Shown here: positions 48,001 through 60,600 of the stretch, piece after piece | Layout: each line of letters begins with the position of its first letter | Numbering within the stretch: the first letter of the stretch is position 1 | NCBI RefSeq assembly: GCF_023343835.1 | Contig: NC_064449.1 | Span: 4,315,778-4,379,777 of the forward strand | DNA: 64,000 bases | Reading direction: 5' to 3' | Source of the DNA: Lagopus muta | Lineage: Eukaryota > Chordata > Aves > Galliformes > Phasianidae | Notes under the pieces: model-generated | Database searches by the model: none | The model's input: only the letters and a program-made list of their open reading frames with translations | What the model was told of the DNA's origin: nothing | Position numbers and translations under genes: made by a program

Positions 48001-51000
48001 TCCTTGTGCAAGAACACAGCAAAGTGCTTCCTTCACCAGAAAATGGAGGAGCAGCATGCAGGGTGGGAGAAATTCAGCCTTCTGGGGTTCGTTCTCTGTC
48101 CCTTTTTCTTTGGTCCTGCTCATCTTTCACTGATGTTTTACTTTGGAAATTCCCCAGCATTCAAATCCTTTCAAGAAATGGTGTTTCCAGGCTCTTGCAC
48201 AATTCCCTTTGGAGTTGCTGTATTTACCCTTAGCCACTTTCCCACACACTGATCAATGTGAATGGCTCTTTTCCTCCTTCAGAATTTTACACCCTTTCCT
48301 CGTGGGACACACTGATATCACAGTCCCAAAAGTTACTCAGCTGGAACACAGAAATTGCAAAAATTCAACTGTTGCTCATGAATAAGAATGAGCAACAGCA
48401 ACGGAACACCACCCTGCTTTCCCACATTCAGAACTGGAATATGAATTAATCTTTGTCGAGGTTAAGTGTGTACTCTAAAAATACCAGAACAGAGCTGGAT
48501 GAGCAAATACATATTGTTATTTCAATAGAGAATAAGGTGTTTTCACAATTTTGTGTATACCCTTCTCTTCTACGTTCTGTGCTGTCGAGTGCTGTACAGG
48601 ATGCCACACACCAGACTACAGGATTGCCAAAACACTGCTGGAAGGTGCCCAAAATCCCCTGAGCTGACCGCTATGAGTTGAGTATTCTTCCAGAGACACC
48701 AACAGCCTAAATAGGCATTAAATATAGATGGAAAAAGCAAAAGTGTGGAGAACAGAAGTATTTACAACAGCTAGGTAATACGGTTCAGTATCTGCCATGT
48801 CCTGCAAATGCTATGAGAGAGTTCTTGGGAAGTGTGACAGCGCAATGGCAAGCATTAGAAAACACAGCCCTGAGCAAGGCTCCTGCTGGGCAAAGAAACT
48901 GAAGATACCAGCAGTGCTATAGTCCTTTTCCAAATCATATGGCAGTATCTGTATCAGCACAGAACTTTTTTTTATCTCTTTAGTTCTATTTACTTCTGCT
49001 TTATTCACCACAAGCTTCATCTAGGCTCCAGCCCAGAGATATTAATGCATGGACTTCCATGGCAGTCATTAAAAGAAAGTTAGTGGCATGATGGAAAATG
49101 GTAACTCAGGAAAATGTTAAGATGTTCTTTTTTGCATCAAAAGCAGAGCCATTGGTCGCAGTGTCGAAGGGCAGATGGAAGCAGCTGCTTTTCACAAAAC
49201 GTAGATCAGCCTGCAGTGGGGCACTGAGGTCGTTGTAAAAATGACCAAGTAAATAATGCACACAGACACACCTGGTTTGTGTCTGCTACAGATTAGAGGA
49301 CTTTCAGCAGGGAGTCCTATTTTAATTATGATTAAACTAATTTGAAAGCTTTATGAACACAGAAAGAGGATCTCATTGCGGACATCTCCAGGGCTTTGCA
49401 CTAGCAGCCAGAATTGCCCTGAAACAAAATGCCACTGGATTTGGTCCCTCAGCCTCAAAGATCGACCTCTCTGGAAATCAAGAAACCAAAACCCAAACCC
49501 AACTCCAGGTGCCACAGCCTGGTGCTATCCGAACTTCTAGCGGTTTCACAGTCCTTTCACTTTCACTGCATGGCTCAGGCAGAGCATTTTGAACACCATA
49601 CTGGGCTAAGAGCCACTCTTACTAATGCACTAATACTTTGACAGAAACCTGCTGCTCATTTGCTCCCTTTTACACGCTCCTGTCTGGATCCTGATCCCTT
49701 AAGCCTCAGTGAGGAGTCCAGACAAGGACCTGGAATAAACGCTTTGGGAATGTGCTTGAAAAGAACAAGCAAAGAGAAACAAACCCTTTGAAAGGGCTGC
49801 CTGTCTTGTGACAGACCCCTTAGCCAGCTCTTAGGGGCCTCTTCTGAGAAACAAAACAAAGCACAGTCACAGCCCAGTGGGAGTCCTGGAATATGAACTG
49901 AAAGGAGATTTACGATAAGAAAGAGAAAGGAAGATTTGAATAACTGCCTACTGTTACCAACAAAAATAGGCTTTATCTGTTCAATCATAACCCTGTGCCT
50001 ACCGTCAGTGTTTGGCTTCTGCCTTGTCGGCACCTTAGTTAGTTAGGTGGAATTTCCTGATAAATAAATGCACGTCTGCAGTGGCAAGAGGTCGGCGTAA
50101 ACACAGAACCACCCCAAATTACAGCTCAAAAAACTACATTTATCAGGACCCACTAGAAACCAATTTCCTGTCCCAGTTCCATTTTGTGCTGGCACTTAGA
50201 TTAAAGGTGTTGACAGCCAACAATCACAACAGAAGCAGCAACTATCTAGCTACTGCGCTGAAAGCACATTACCAGATGGACATCATTCCCAACAGATTAC
50301 ATGACAGAGAATAATATTTAGGTCAGACTATCATTAGGAGCTACTACCCATAACAGCCAGCTTTCACATACTTGATGTGAAATCCAAATAGCTTCATTGG
50401 TGGTTCTTCAGCAGCAAAGTGTGAATTAATGCAGTTTGACTCCCAGAGGACAAGTACCTGTATCTTTCAAATCAAAGTAGCATCCTTGATAACGAGGTCA
50501 GAAGTTGGAACCAGACCTCGCTTTCCTCCTTACTTCATGCTGATGTTTATTCATTTGCAAAAGCAAATTCCCATCTTCTGGGTATTGCTCCTGTAGAGAA
50601 TTGAGGTGACTTTTACCTGAGGTGGTCATTTGGTATCTAATCATCCTGAAAATATCAGTAATATTAAAGCAACACAGAAGGAATGGAAGTATTTAAAAGA
50701 TGATTTTCTTATGAATTTCTTCATGGTTGACTTAATTCATCTGCAGCCAGAGTGCAGTCAGAGCAAAGGGATTCTTTCCAAGGGCTGCTTGTTCAAGACA
50801 CTGCCAGGAACTCCCTAAGGAGACACGCAGAGAACCACAGCTTTACATACACTTAAGAATTAGCACCTCAGCAGCACTGAATCCTGTGTAAATAGACTGC
50901 AACACTAACACAGTCTGACATGAAAAAAAAGTAATCTCTTCTGTATTACTTGGTGTTTAGTCATTTGCCTTTACTAGAATTAACAGGAATGTCAAATTCA

Positions 51001-51726
51001 ACTATTCTATGAACGGCACAGAATGATGTGAAACTGCCAGCAAGAGGCAAGGACTCACACAGCGACAGCTTGCCAACAGTGGTGAAGCAACGTGAATGCC
51101 TAGAGGTTAAGCTAACAAGGACAGGACGTAAACTGGGATCACTCAGCATGAGAAATATGAGGAATGAATACAAACGGCTGTAAAGCAGAACATTTCTGGG
51201 AAACAGAGGAGATTTAAGAACAGAAAACAGAAGAGATAGAGGCTTGAAAATGATGTTCACAAGTTCTTTATGAAACCGTGAACCCTATGCTCTCCCTGGA
51301 CCTCTACACGATTCTAAATGCAGTTTGATAACAGGGCCCTTCATAAGGACACAGCGAACTCAATCTCTATATAGATAGGAGAGTAGCTCTAAGAAAAATG
51401 AGTGGGTGCTGCAGTGGTATTGGTTTAACCTTGGTTGTGCTGGAGTAAAGCAGCTATGGTATGTTCTGTTGCTCTCTAGGGCTGACAGCTCTTTTAGTTC
51501 CCGTGGATCGCCATGGCAGGCTGTGTTATGAGAAACATCTACGCACGATCCATCTGTGCCTCAACACATGTAGAAACTAATACTGCAATTAATTAATGGA
51601 CTGGCAGATGAGGACACGTGCAGCAAGAGCGCTAAGGGATCTTCCCCAGGCTTTTGCTTGCCTGTTTGAAAAAAACAGTAGCCAAGAGGAGCTCTAAGGC
51701 GACATCTGAGTGCCACAGCAATTTCC

Positions 51727-51784
51727 CACAGTGTTCAATGTTCCATGTTTTTCCTCACAGTGTTCAATGTTCCATGTTTTTCCT
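51727..51784. repeat. Perfect 29-base tandem duplication
   Basis: The unit beginning CACAGTGTTCAATG and ending TTTTTCCT occurs twice head to tail without a mismatch, followed by the first bases of a third copy. Perfect identity implies a recent duplication. It lies in the gene-free interval upstream of GGT5. Confidence 0.9.
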
Positions 51785-54042
51785 CACTACAACCTTATGA
51801 AAGAAGGAAGGCCCTTTAACCTCATTAGAGAAAAGGGAAAATAAGGCTTGGAAAGGCTGAATGACTAGTGGTAACTCAGCTAAACTGCCTGCTGTGAGAC
51901 TCCTTACCTACTTAATTTAGGCACATACAAGTTGTTTGCTTGCTGATGTGCCCTTGGAGATGTCAGACAAGGAAGAAAGCACAAGGCAGTAAGAGAACAC
52001 TCATTAAGAAAGCATTTTTCTCCCAGAGCAACCTCCTTGCATATTGAGGCTATGCTTTGCAGGATTTGGTTCAACATCACTTGCTGATGGGAAGTTGAGA
52101 ATAATACTTTTCTCCTTTTGCTCCCAAGCACGGCCTGTGCTTTTCTATTATTCCTGTGCTCCTATCTCAAACCTGCAAGCTTTTCCTGCATCTCATTTCC
52201 TGCCCCGCATCCCACGTCCTGATGAGGGAGAGTGAGCGCAGCTGCGTGGTCCTTCACTGCCTATCAGCATTAAACCACAGCCCTCCTTTCAACACTCAGC
52301 ATGGATGGGAGGCTTCTCTCAGGGAATACTTAGCTTCCTTGGTCTTTATCTTAAAAGGTCCATAGGCAAATAGTTTTGAAAGCAATCACCTCTCAGCAGA
52401 GAGGCCAACCGGAGCTCTTCCGTTGGTTTTTGTATACTCAGAGCCCTGTCCAGCATTCACAGGAGTTTCCTAAATGAATCTTAAGACACAATTTCTTCCC
52501 ATCTTAAAGGATCATCCTTAATTGCCCTTTTTCTATGTTCTTTTTTTGAGGTCCTGTAACAGATCCTCCTTCACAAGCTCTGCACAGTTTCCCATTTGTG
52601 CATACTTCATCTTGCTTGTCAGGCTGAAACTCCCAATTTCCAAGGCTTTCAACTGTCATCTCCTGGTCACTCACCCCAGCAATTTATGTTGATTTCCTCT
52701 CATCTTGGCAGGCAGGAGCTAAAAATTGCATGTTCTAAAAGCAAATGCTTTAAATGAGTAAATGACTGCAGAATCAGAAAGGATACAGATGAAAGACTGT
52801 TGGCAGACAGCCGTTAGTGGGAGAGAGACATTCTGTTTCTCAAACAGCACTTGAGGGGAAAAGGAGATTATTAGAGGTATTACTAAATAGATTCACTGCT
52901 CTCTGAGAACAGTGCTATCTGCTTTTAAATGGAAGGATAAAAATAATGGATAAAAATACCGTATCAGTCACAAGACCACGAGCTTACACCATCCATACTA
53001 CGACTCTGGACCGTATCCCTTCCTAAGGCAATTATTTACTCTATACTGTATTTTATTAAGTAGCATAGAGCTCCATTTACTTGTTAAACGATTTTTTTGT
53101 TTGTGTACTGGGGCTATAAAAGTGCCTGGATACTGATCTAATCCAAGGACACCTCGCCATGGTGATGGCTATATAGGATCCTTGGGGAAACTGCCCGTCA
53201 GACACACCGGAGCCATCACCCCTCCTTCCCATGACTGCCATCTGGGGAAGTGTGGGCACCCAGTGGTGTGATGGAAATGCAGCCAAAGGCAGCCCTGAGT
53301 ATAGCACTGCAACTCAGAGAAGAAAACCTGAGATTGTGTTCAATGGCATTTTGCAGGAAAATGGTGATCCGGGAATTAGAAATGTCAGTTTGGCAAAATA
53401 TAAATAGCAAGGAGAGCTCTAACAGCAAGCCTGAAGTCAATGCTGGGCAACTCGTGCCTATCTTACTGCACAGAGGCCTTGCTTTTGACATATGGGGAAT
53501 ATCTAGAAACAAACAAAGCTGTATATTTCAACTTGAAGCGTCGTTTCCTTCAAAATCAACAGGAAAAGAAATGGAACAAAGTGTTTTTTCCTCCAGCCTA
53601 ACCTCATTAAATTAAAAATCAGAATTTAGATCACTTGTCAACTAGACTGGAAAATGGTATTTGAAAAAAATGTTACTTTTCATAGCCCAAACCCTAGCCC
53701 TCAATCCCTGCAGCAGGAAAACAAACTCAGTTTCAGTAGCAGTAATTCTCACTGTACTCAGGTTTGCTCAAACTCTGGATCCAACAGTTGTTTTAACTCC
53801 CTGCTTAATGCATCACACACTATACTGCCAAGAGACACATCTTATTACAGGTTGTGAAAGGCCTGGGTTACTTATTCCTCAAGCTTCTGGATTCTTATAC
53901 TGATGGAACAAATCCAGTTTTCATTAACCAAAGTGTATTCTAGCTCTTCATACTGACAAGAAAATCTTCAGTCCTAAATTTGGAAACTCGAGAGCACACA
54001 TAAAAAGGCACAAAATACACTCCATAGCAAATGAGAGGATTG

Positions 54043-54094
54043 CTAAGGTACCCTAAAGACCGTGGGAGGCAATGGGTACCTTAGGGTACCTTAG
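54043..54094. repeat. Perfect 14-base inverted repeat
   Basis: CTAAGGTACCCTAA at 54043-54056 is the exact reverse complement of TTAGGGTACCTTAG at 54081-54094, with a 24-base loop. An extra GGTACC copy at 54075-54080 makes the right arm partly tandem. No gene flanks it. Confidence 0.8.
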
Positions 54095-57000
54095 GAGGCT
54101 CCGTGGAGTTGGGGACTACTGACACAGTGCTGCCATGCAGCACCTTATGCAATCTTACCTTAATTTCTTATGCAGAAATTAAGCAGAAATGTAAATTTGC
54201 AGAAATCATTAAGAGAAATGAATGCATGTAACAGCAATCAACTGATAAAGGAAAAAAAGAAAAGTGTTTTACAGTATAAGTTCTGCCTATTCCCTTCAGA
54301 GCTGCTCTGGCCTCGTTTCCACCAGCCCCTGGAAATGACACATTTCAGTAGGTACCCATTCTGATGCACTCCTGTCCCCTGCTTCTGGGTCTTCTCATAC
54401 CAAAGAGTTTCTGCAAACTTTACTTTAAAAGACAGAGAAAAATGCTCTCTGATGTACCAGAATAGCTACAGCATAAACAAAAAGCCAGAGCTACGTTTCT
54501 AGGGAGCCTTCAGTTTCTGTCTGAGCACCCTGTGACTCACAGTGCAGAGGTGCACAGTAGCCTCAAGTGTCATTAGCATGGCTTTCCACAACTTGAAGAG
54601 CAACCCCACGTAGAAGGCCCTATCCTTTGAGAAATGCCAGTTTTCTGTAAGATCCTACTACAATATAGGCACTTTTTTAGTCAGAAATTTAATACTTGAT
54701 TTTTTTTTGTCCTACCTAAATAAATTAAAGGTACAACAGATTACTCATAGACCTACATACTAAAAGCAGTCAGAGGTGGACATGTCGCCCTGGAATGGTT
54801 AAATACAACCTGAGAGCCTGCTGTCACTTCATTCAGAAGAGGTTAGACATAATGTGTGGATTACCTTTTTTCTCCTCAGACGACAAAGGAAGCATCATCT
54901 CTATCCAACAAACTGACTTCAAGCCCTAGCAGGTCTGTGCATGTAAGAGAAGGGCCGGGTAACGTCGACACCTGCATGTGCTGAACAGGTTTGGACAGAA
55001 ACGTTGCTTCAGCTGAACCAGAAACATTTCCACTGTTCTGAAAATGCCCCTTTTCACCTACAGGACTCCAGGCTTTGTTCCAGCTGAATTCTCATTATCC
55101 AGTAGTCTGGTTTTGCTCCCATCAGACCATGTTTTCTCATCATTTCATCTATCCTTGACATACCCGACACCCAAACAGCTCTCCAGCCAAGAGAACATTT
55201 TGACAGAGCTGCTTGCTGTTATGACATTCTAACCTGTCCTTACAGAAAGGGATGAAATCAATTTCATCCTGCACAAGCAACGAGGTTTGTCTCATTAATC
55301 AGAAATCTATGCTGTTTCTTTAAATTAGATTATTTCTACTTCACCAGTTTCTCTCAGATGTATTGATTAACTTAATCAAGTTAAATGAATGGGAATCTGT
55401 TCCCAGCTTGGACTTCTAGCTGCTGCACCTGAGTCAGACTTCAGCAGATCACAAAGTGGGCAAAAGCTCTCCTGCTGCTCCCACCACTGATCACTGACTT
55501 GATAAAAGACTGCATCTTTTCCTGCAAACTCTGCTTTACTTCAAAGTGCATTACCAAGTCATTTGTTTTCACAGCAATCATAAGAACTTGGCTGCCTTGT
55601 TAAGCTTGACCAAAACTGGAAAGCTGTTTGTGATTACACCAAGGTGACAAAATGGTGGCTTACACAGGTGAGGTGTTGGCATGGCTGAAGTTAATCACTG
55701 CAGCTGTGCACTTCCTCACCCAATAGAAAACTCTAGCAAAGCGACTGATCAAAAAAGACAGAGCAAGCACCAAAGCAGATAAGTGAAATGCAAACCATGC
55801 TTTGAGAAAAGAGCTCAAACTCCAGCAAAGTTTCTTTCAGGAAAAACACACCAACGATATTGGGGGGAAAAAAAAAAGCCCTTTTTGCTGCTGTGGCTTA
55901 AAGACTGCTATAATTTGGAGAAGGAGAGAAAGGCAATCTAGGTAAATGGTATATCATCAGGTGGCACAATGCTGAACCTCAGTCTCTCCATCTGCAAAGT
56001 GGGAGAAAGTACATACATAACCTGCAGGTGTATGTTTGAGAATGCTGTATGTAAGAGTGACAACGGAACCATGCCACTGATTTCAGCGGGCTCAAGAACA
56101 GACCTGTAAATATAAACAGCCCACCATTCCATGGTCCTCCTCAGCACTTCCCACAGTTATTAAAATCATGTAATAAATTTCTCCCATTAAACTATTTTAT
56201 TCACTTAATTGGATGAGTCTTGTTGTCATTCGTAGGAAGCACCTCCAGTGTTCAGTCATTCTCACAATCATTCCTTTCTAATCGTTTTCCTTCTCTATCA
56301 CCCACTGGAAGTACAACAGACCTCTTGTTTTCTTACCTTCTGGTCATCATAGCCATAACTTTCACAGCTGAACGCATGGCAGCAGCTTTGCCACCAAGTC
56401 ACAGAGGCTTTTTCCCGAGCTAAAATAGCTCTTTATCCCCACCTGGAGGAGGGTGCTTTCAAACAGGAGTGTTCATTCTCTTCCAGTAACCGTTTACAAC
56501 CGCAAACGCTCTTGTAAAACGCTGCCAGCGTCCCACCTGGGCCACGCATTGCATCACAGCAAACACAGCGCCAGCAGTTCTGATTAACTGCACCTTTGCA
56601 CGTGTCAAAGTCTTCTGCCACGTTACCAGCTTGCTGCATTCAAAACACTGGGCACTTTTAAAGAATAACAACAATAATGATACAGAATATCAAACAAGAA
56701 ATAAGCACCTGAATTCCCTGGCTGAGTTCCACCTGGGGCTGACAGACAAGCTGTTAATTTCTCTTTTCTATGGTCGAGGAACTGGATTTTGCTCTGCTGC
56801 CCTGCAGAGCTGCTTGCTTCCCCTCCTTGCACCCAACAGGGGTTGTGAGACACAAAGCAGGTTGGGATGCAATCCCACAACACCAAGAAATAACATCCTG
56901 CTTTGCATTTTGATCCTGTGAGCATTTATATAAGCACCGAATGATTTTACACTTGTGAGTATAAACTTATCAAACATGGTAAAGTCACCTTGCAGGGTCA

Positions 57001-57247
57001 GAGCTCACCTTTCCACCAGATTTCCTCCATTCCAGCACAACTTTTACACTCATTTTCCCCTCAGTTTTAACAACTGTGATGGAGCACAAGGCCACATCAC
57101 CTTGTCTGACCTCATGCACAACCTAAACCAGAACATTTCACTCAGCCGTTCCTCCACCTTGCACAAAATACAACCAAAACAACCACATAAATGCTCATTT
57201 TAACCACACGAACATTTCTGGACCAAGCTTGTAAACCTTAGCAGAAA

Positions 57248-57537
57248 TCAAGCTAAACTTTTCTGAAGAGGATTATTTTCTATAACTGCGTTTACTGGTT
57301 TTAACTGCACAGCTGCCTTCAGTGCATCATACAAATCATTATTATTTTCCAGGTCTTGGACTGGAATTCCCTCTCTAAGCACTACCACACGTGTCTTCCC
57401 GCGGTTTTCTGGAATAGCTGCAAAATTCCCATTAAAAAAAAAAGAAAAAAAAAAGCAGCAGACAGATATATTTTTTTTCCACACAAATTACTGGTGCTCC
57501 AGTAATCACAGCCTGCTACTGGGAAGCGCGTCACCAT
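57248..57537 (-). CDS. Putative two-exon small protein gene, unrecognised
   Basis: Exon 1 runs from 57537 to 57492 and exon 2 from 57417 to the stop at 57248. They are separated by a 74-base intron with donor ACCA|GTAATT and acceptor TTTTGCAG preceded by two long T runs. The joined frame has 71 codons. I do not recognise the product. Exon 2 has a balanced, charged composition unlike chance ORFs: it includes RGKTRVVVLREGIPVQ and an acidic/Asn patch followed by LYDALKAAVQ. No signal peptide or membrane segment is evident. The ATG has G at -3 and G at +4 and lies only 132 bases from the SMPD4 ATG, head to head. The intron is near the vertebrate minimum. Exon 2 could instead be the last exon of a longer gene with other upstream exons. 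The acceptor and exon 2 are better supported than exon 1. Confidence 0.4.
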
Positions 57538-57668
57538 AGCAACAAGAGCACGGTTGGGGAGGGGGCAGTTTGCACGTGTGACGCTGACGTCATCACTGCG
57601 CGCCGGATGAACGATGACGCAAACGAGCTGCGACGGCTGAAGCGCGGCGGGAGGTCCGGCTGGGAAAC
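57490..57668. promoter_or_regulatory. CpG-rich, probably bidirectional promoter of SMPD4
   Basis: This GC-rich, CpG-dense, TATA-less stretch lies immediately upstream of the SMPD4 ATG. It contains a full CRE palindrome TGACGTCA (57585-57592), an E-box CACGTG (57573-57578) and a CRE/C-EBP-like TGACGCAA (57615-57622). It also contains an RFX-type X-box GTCACCATAGCAAC (57530-57543). The same block lies directly upstream of the minus-strand two-exon gene, whose ATG falls inside the X-box, so promoter activity in both directions is plausible. Confidence 0.65.
57530..57543. promoter_or_regulatory. RFX X-box motif
   Basis: GTCACCATAGCAAC fits the X-box pattern GTNRCC, two-base spacer, RGYAAC, bound by RFX factors. 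Such motifs near transcription starts are typical of ciliary genes but also occur in other promoters. Binding here is inferred. Confidence 0.6.
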
Positions 57669-60600
57669 ATGGCTGGCCCGTACCTGCAGCAGCCCAGCTT
57701 TCTGCTGGTGCGTGGGGCTGGGCTGAGGGCAGGGGGGAGGTTATCAGCGCCGAGCCGTGGTGCTTCGTGGGGAGCAGCGTAATGGGGTTTGGTGCTGTGG
57801 TAGGTGTTGCTCTTCTTGGCACCGGGATCTGATTCTCGCGTAACTTATAACAGGCCACGCTGAAGGCGGACTGTGTCAACAAACCGTTTGCTCAGAGGTG
57901 CCACGATCTGGAAACGGTGATAGAGGAGTTTCCTGCCAAGGTGAGTGGCTGCAGCCTTCCCAGCAGCGTAATGCCCAGCACAGCCCCTGGAGCTCTCTGG
58001 GTTGTCTTTGTTCCTATTACTCTTTCTAAAGAGTTAGAATCGTTAGTTCAACCTCAGAGTCGGAAGGGACCTCTGAGGGCCGTCAGTCCAACTCCCCTGC
58101 AATGAACAGGGGCACCACACCACAGATCGGGTTGCCCAGGGCCTTAACCAGCCTTACTGTGAAAGTCTCCAGAGATGGGGCTTCAACCACACCACTAGAT
58201 AAAGTGTTCCAGTGCCTCATCACCCTTACTGTAGAAGAGTTTTGCCTTCTGGGAATCTCAGGTGGAACAGTGGGCATTTCCCAAGTGTTGAACAAAGAGC
58301 TGGTTCAGTTGACTGTGCTTCATTTATGCCTTTCAAGCTCATCTACTTTTTACAGCGGTGTGCTGCTGATTGGTGTTGTGGCAACTCCAGTTGGAACAGA
58401 AGACAGATAAACTATTTTGAGTGGAAGCTGAATGATCAATAACCAGTAGTAATCTGGAAGCAGTAATAACTAATCCTGTGCTGTTAATAGCTGGCAGCAA
58501 GTATCTCTGTGTATTCTGAAGCCTGCAATAAAGATTCCTTCAGTAAGAAATCATAAATGCTCTTGATGTCTGTTCTCCTGGAAGGAACTACATGGCATTT
58601 TCCCGTGGTTGGTGGAGAGCATTTTTGGTAGCCTGGATGGCATCATCGTGGGCTGGAACCTTCGCTGTTTGCAAGGAAGAACAAATCCTACTGAGTATTC
58701 TGCGGCTTTGGATTTCCTGGATCCCAGGTAAGTACAGCAAAAAGTACTGGGAATAACCAGTGTGTAACTTTTCTACAACAGTGCCAACATATAATCGCAG
58801 AGGTGAGACAAAAGAGAAAGCTTACCATCTATTTTCTTTTCAATACTCATTTGCAGTGGTCCAATGATGAAGCTTGTTTACAAGCTCCAAGCAGAAGAGT
58901 ACAGATACGATTTCCCTGTCTCTTATCTTCCAGTGAGTAATTGAAACATTTGTAAGAAGAGAAAGTAGATGTTGGAACATTGCACACACTTCATACATAA
59001 GGTTCAACCTAGGTCATGTTACAGCATATGTGTCTCATTAAATGGTTGCAGAGGAGAATTCCCAGCCATAAGCATTGTAGGAGATGGTGACTGTCAGCAG
59101 TTAGATGTTTGTTCTGCTAGACCAACAACATTGCATTGTGATTTCTGTGTCACCAGAGAAAGTGGTGCACTTCATTGTGGTTACCAGTAGTCCCAGAATA
59201 GAAAATAGTTTTCCATGCTCATCAAGGAGCATGGAAGTGGCAGTGCTTTGAGCCCGTGTGTCTGAAGGTCAGCTGCTGTTTGGATATGAAGTATAACGTT
59301 TCACAGCTATACAAAAGTGATTATCTGCCAAGTTGTTTCACTATATTTCTTCTATTCTTACCACATATTACCTAGATCCTATTGATCTCAATATTTACAT
59401 AGTTTTTAAGTAAAGAAATCATTAATTATGTAGTAATTGTTACTCCATAGCTCAGTTACCCTAACAAAGCTATCAGACACCAGTATGCTGCTGCTCCCAC
59501 TCCAACTGGAAGAAGTCTTAGTGAATGCTTTCTTTCCTCGCATTGAAATACTCCTTTTCTGTGAAGTTGGCAGTTACCTAAAGAGTGTGCATTCACAAGT
59601 AATTACTGCCATGCAGTGAAACCCCACTGAGCTGAATTTTGAGGTGTTCCCAGAATGCTGCAGAGCTTGAGAACCTGAAAACATTCGCTGCAAGTTGCTG
59701 ACTATCCCAACTGATATTCCATTGCTCTCTCTTTCAGGGTCCTGTGAAAGCATCAATACAAGAGCAGGTTCTACCAGAATGCTCCTTATACCACAACAAA
59801 GTCCAGTTCACCTCATCTGGTGGTTTAGATTTGAATTTGGCTCTAAGTATCCTTTCAGCAGTTAGATATAAGAGTCAGAATAAGCCAAAAGGCTTGTTAA
59901 ATTTGTTGCTATTGCATTTGTTGGAAGCCATCTCGCTGCAACTGTAAGGGTTTCAGTCTGAGACAAGCTTTCTCTGTTTGTAGCAAGATGTGTTTACATT
60001 CCTCTGACTTACTGGTTATGTTCAGTCAGTTGGAGAGCAAGAAGGCAAAGCTGAATTTGCTGTTAAGCTCTCTAGCAAATTAACTTGCCCATGACAAAAT
60101 GGAAATATAATGTCCAGTCATCATCCCCAGGTATCTAACAGCTGTACCTGTTGTTTTTTCTATTATTTGTTCCTTGACTCTGTTATTCCAGACCCATTTG
60201 AATATTACATGTTTTATTTTGCAATCAGTTTGATTACACAGAAGGTAAGTCACAATTTTAAATAGTGAGTCCTTTGTGACAGTGCTTTAAGAGCCTTCTG
60301 AAGGGCTGTCCAACTAAATTGGCAGTTATATGTATACTCCTAGAAATTGTTATTGCTTCAGTTCTTTAAGGAAATGATTGATAATACCCATCTGGAGGGT
60401 ACCAGTAAGCAGTCTGTCCAATGATTTGTGAGTGTGAAGCAGGCAATGGATTCCAAATGAGTTTTCTACCAGTAACACCTTTTGTACAGTCAGAATCATG
60501 GTGGTATACTGTGCTGTCTGGTTGTTTGGTCCCTCTTTCTGTTGTCACCTGCACTGCAGCGCACTATGCTCTCCTCATGCTGATTACAGTCACTGCAGCA

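Larger units (their letters stand above)
42035..57247. other. 15 kb interval without recognised genes
   Basis: Between the GGT5 promoter and the small minus-strand gene next to SMPD4, I found no ORF with recognisable motifs or plausible paired splice sites. It holds a 29-base tandem duplication (51727-51784), an inverted repeat (54043-54094), AT-rich stretches around 43600 and 45250, and ordinary non-coding sequence. Non-coding transcripts or enhancers are possible but not visible. Confidence 0.55.

Noticed and set aside
57382-57882. 166-codon minus-strand ORF across the SMPD4 promoter and exon 1-2
   Set aside because: Its length comes from CpG-rich sequence with few stops, and its last part translates T-rich intron sequence as phenylalanine runs. 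Only its short stretch after 57537 is used, as a possible first exon.
58102-58410. 102-codon plus-strand ORF in SMPD4 intron 2
   Set aside because: It is largely a translated CR1 fragment.
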